From PALSA-1006 sp036171275 (GTDB lineage: Bacteria > Pseudomonadota > Gammaproteobacteria > Burkholderiales > Gallionellaceae): 34,132 nucleotides of DNA. The notes below the pieces were generated by a model. It saw only the letters and a program-made list of their open reading frames with translations, searched no databases and was not told the DNA's origin. The position numbers and the translations under genes were made by a program. Within the stretch, counting starts at the first letter, position 1. The number at the start of each line of letters is the position of its first letter. The stretch spans positions 1 through 34,132 of the forward strand of contig JAVHQT010000075.1 in the NCBI GenBank assembly GCA_036171275.1. The letters are read 5' to 3'. Positions 33,519 to 34,132 of the stretch are shown here, piece after piece.

Positions 33519-33648
33519 AATTTATATAACTACATGATTATATTAACTATTTTAAACAAACGAAGTTGGAGAACTGACGACACTCAAAGCCATATTGGCG
33601 CAGGTCAATATGACCAAATTTAAATTTTTTGATGTTTCTTAACTTTCC

Positions 33649-33683
33649 AAACAAACGCTGATTTATTCAGCGTTTGTTTATTT
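33649..33683 (+). terminator. rho-independent terminator of the signalling operon
   Basis: A perfect 13-bp stem AAACAAACGCTGA / TCAGCGTTTGTTT with a five-base loop is followed by ATTTT. It lies 130 bp after the EAL gene and before the next start. Confidence 0.8.
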
Positions 33684-33695
33684 TAAAATATCGTG

Positions 33696-34132
33696 ATGCT
33701 AAGACTGACTGAAATCAAACTGCCGATCGACCACCCGCCGCAAGCACTCGCTGAAGCAATTATTCAGCGTTTAGGCATTGCAGAGGAGGAACTACTCAGC
33801 TTCAACGTGTTTCGTCGCGGTTTTGATGCGCGCAAACCCACGGCGATTCGGTTTATTTACACGGTGGATGTCTCTGTTTCTAACGCAGAAAAACTGTTGC
33901 TGCATTTTAAACATGACCCGCATCTTAAATTAGCGCCTGATACGTCCTATCACTTTGTCGCCCATGCGCCTCAAGGCTTAAGTGAACGTCCACTGGTAAT
34001 CGGTACCGGTCCGTGCGGCTTGTTTGCCGGCTTGCTTTTGGCACAAATGGGCTTCAAACCGCTCATATTAGAACGAGGCAAAGAAGTGCGCGAGCGCACC
34101 GACAAGCTCGATGCGGTCGGCAACACCACCGC
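33696..34132 (+). CDS. FAD-dependent dehydrogenase (COG2509-like), 5' part
   Basis: The frame opens at ATG 33696 and stays open to the window end (145 codons). It begins MLRLTEIKLPIDHPPQALAE and has a ferredoxin-like N-terminal domain (VFRRGFDARKPTAIRFIYTVDV). The nucleotide-binding motif LVIGTGPCGLFAGLLLAQMG follows (G-x-G-x-x-G), ending in the acidic ERG. Proteins of this uncharacterised family are about 530 residues, so most of the gene is beyond the window. Confidence 0.85.
   Translation, partial: MLRLTEIKLPIDHPPQALAEAIIQRLGIAEEELLSFNVFRRGFDARKPTAIRFIYTVDVSVSNAEKLLLHFKHDPHLKLAPDTSYHFVAHAPQGLSERPLVIGTGPCGLFAGLLLAQMGFKPLILERGKEVRERTDKLDAVGNTT

Overview
The window looks like a chromosome segment of a beta- or gammaproteobacterium; I cannot name the genus. 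The evidence is gene content: a long FAD/Fe-S oxidoreductase of the DUF3683 type, a YoaA-type helicase, cytochrome b561, and a PhnD-like protein coupled to a hybrid histidine kinase and a GGDEF/EAL protein. A ~19 kb integrated element occupies the left half, and ordinary host chromosome the right half.

Element (about 471-19514). It sits in the 3' part of a tRNA-Leu(UAA) gene. The intact tRNA is at 19449-19540 (minus). A perfect 57-bp copy of its 3' part lies at 471-527, next to a tyrosine integrase (689-1936). From left to right the element holds: the integrase; a HicAB toxin-antitoxin pair; an IS3-family transposase remnant; a minus-strand run of small genes with a metallophosphoesterase, one of them frameshifted; a type I restriction-modification (RM) operon, 14741 down to 6001; a replication operon (AlpA-like HTH, CHC2 zinc-finger protein, TOPRIM/DUF3987 primase-helicase, small protein); and, beside attR, remnants of a second integrase and of an HK97-type capsid gene. 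The layout resembles a satellite or integrative element carrying defence cargo, possibly built over an older prophage.

The RM operon reads hsdM - DUF1016 remnant - HepT/MntA-like HEPN/MNT pair - hsdS - VapB/VapC-like pair - hsdR. It is the most unusual part of the window. HsdM carries a complete DUF559 (Vsr-like PDDEXK) nuclease domain inserted in frame, and the insertion is bounded by 42-bp near-perfect inverted repeats of a REP-like palindrome. A related palindrome is inserted in frame in HsdR. The 3' tail of hsdM is repeated at each junction where an extra module was placed between hsdM and hsdS. A 36-bp motif occurs on both sides of the whole RM block.

Host part (19541-34132). A two-gene minus operon encodes the DUF3683 oxidoreductase and a 547-residue protein of unknown role. 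It is followed by a truncated DUF6516-like gene, cytochrome b561 with the YoaA/DinG helicase, a three-gene signalling operon (PhnD-like binding protein, hybrid kinase, REC-PAS-GGDEF-EAL), and the start of a COG2509-type FAD-dependent dehydrogenase that runs off the end.
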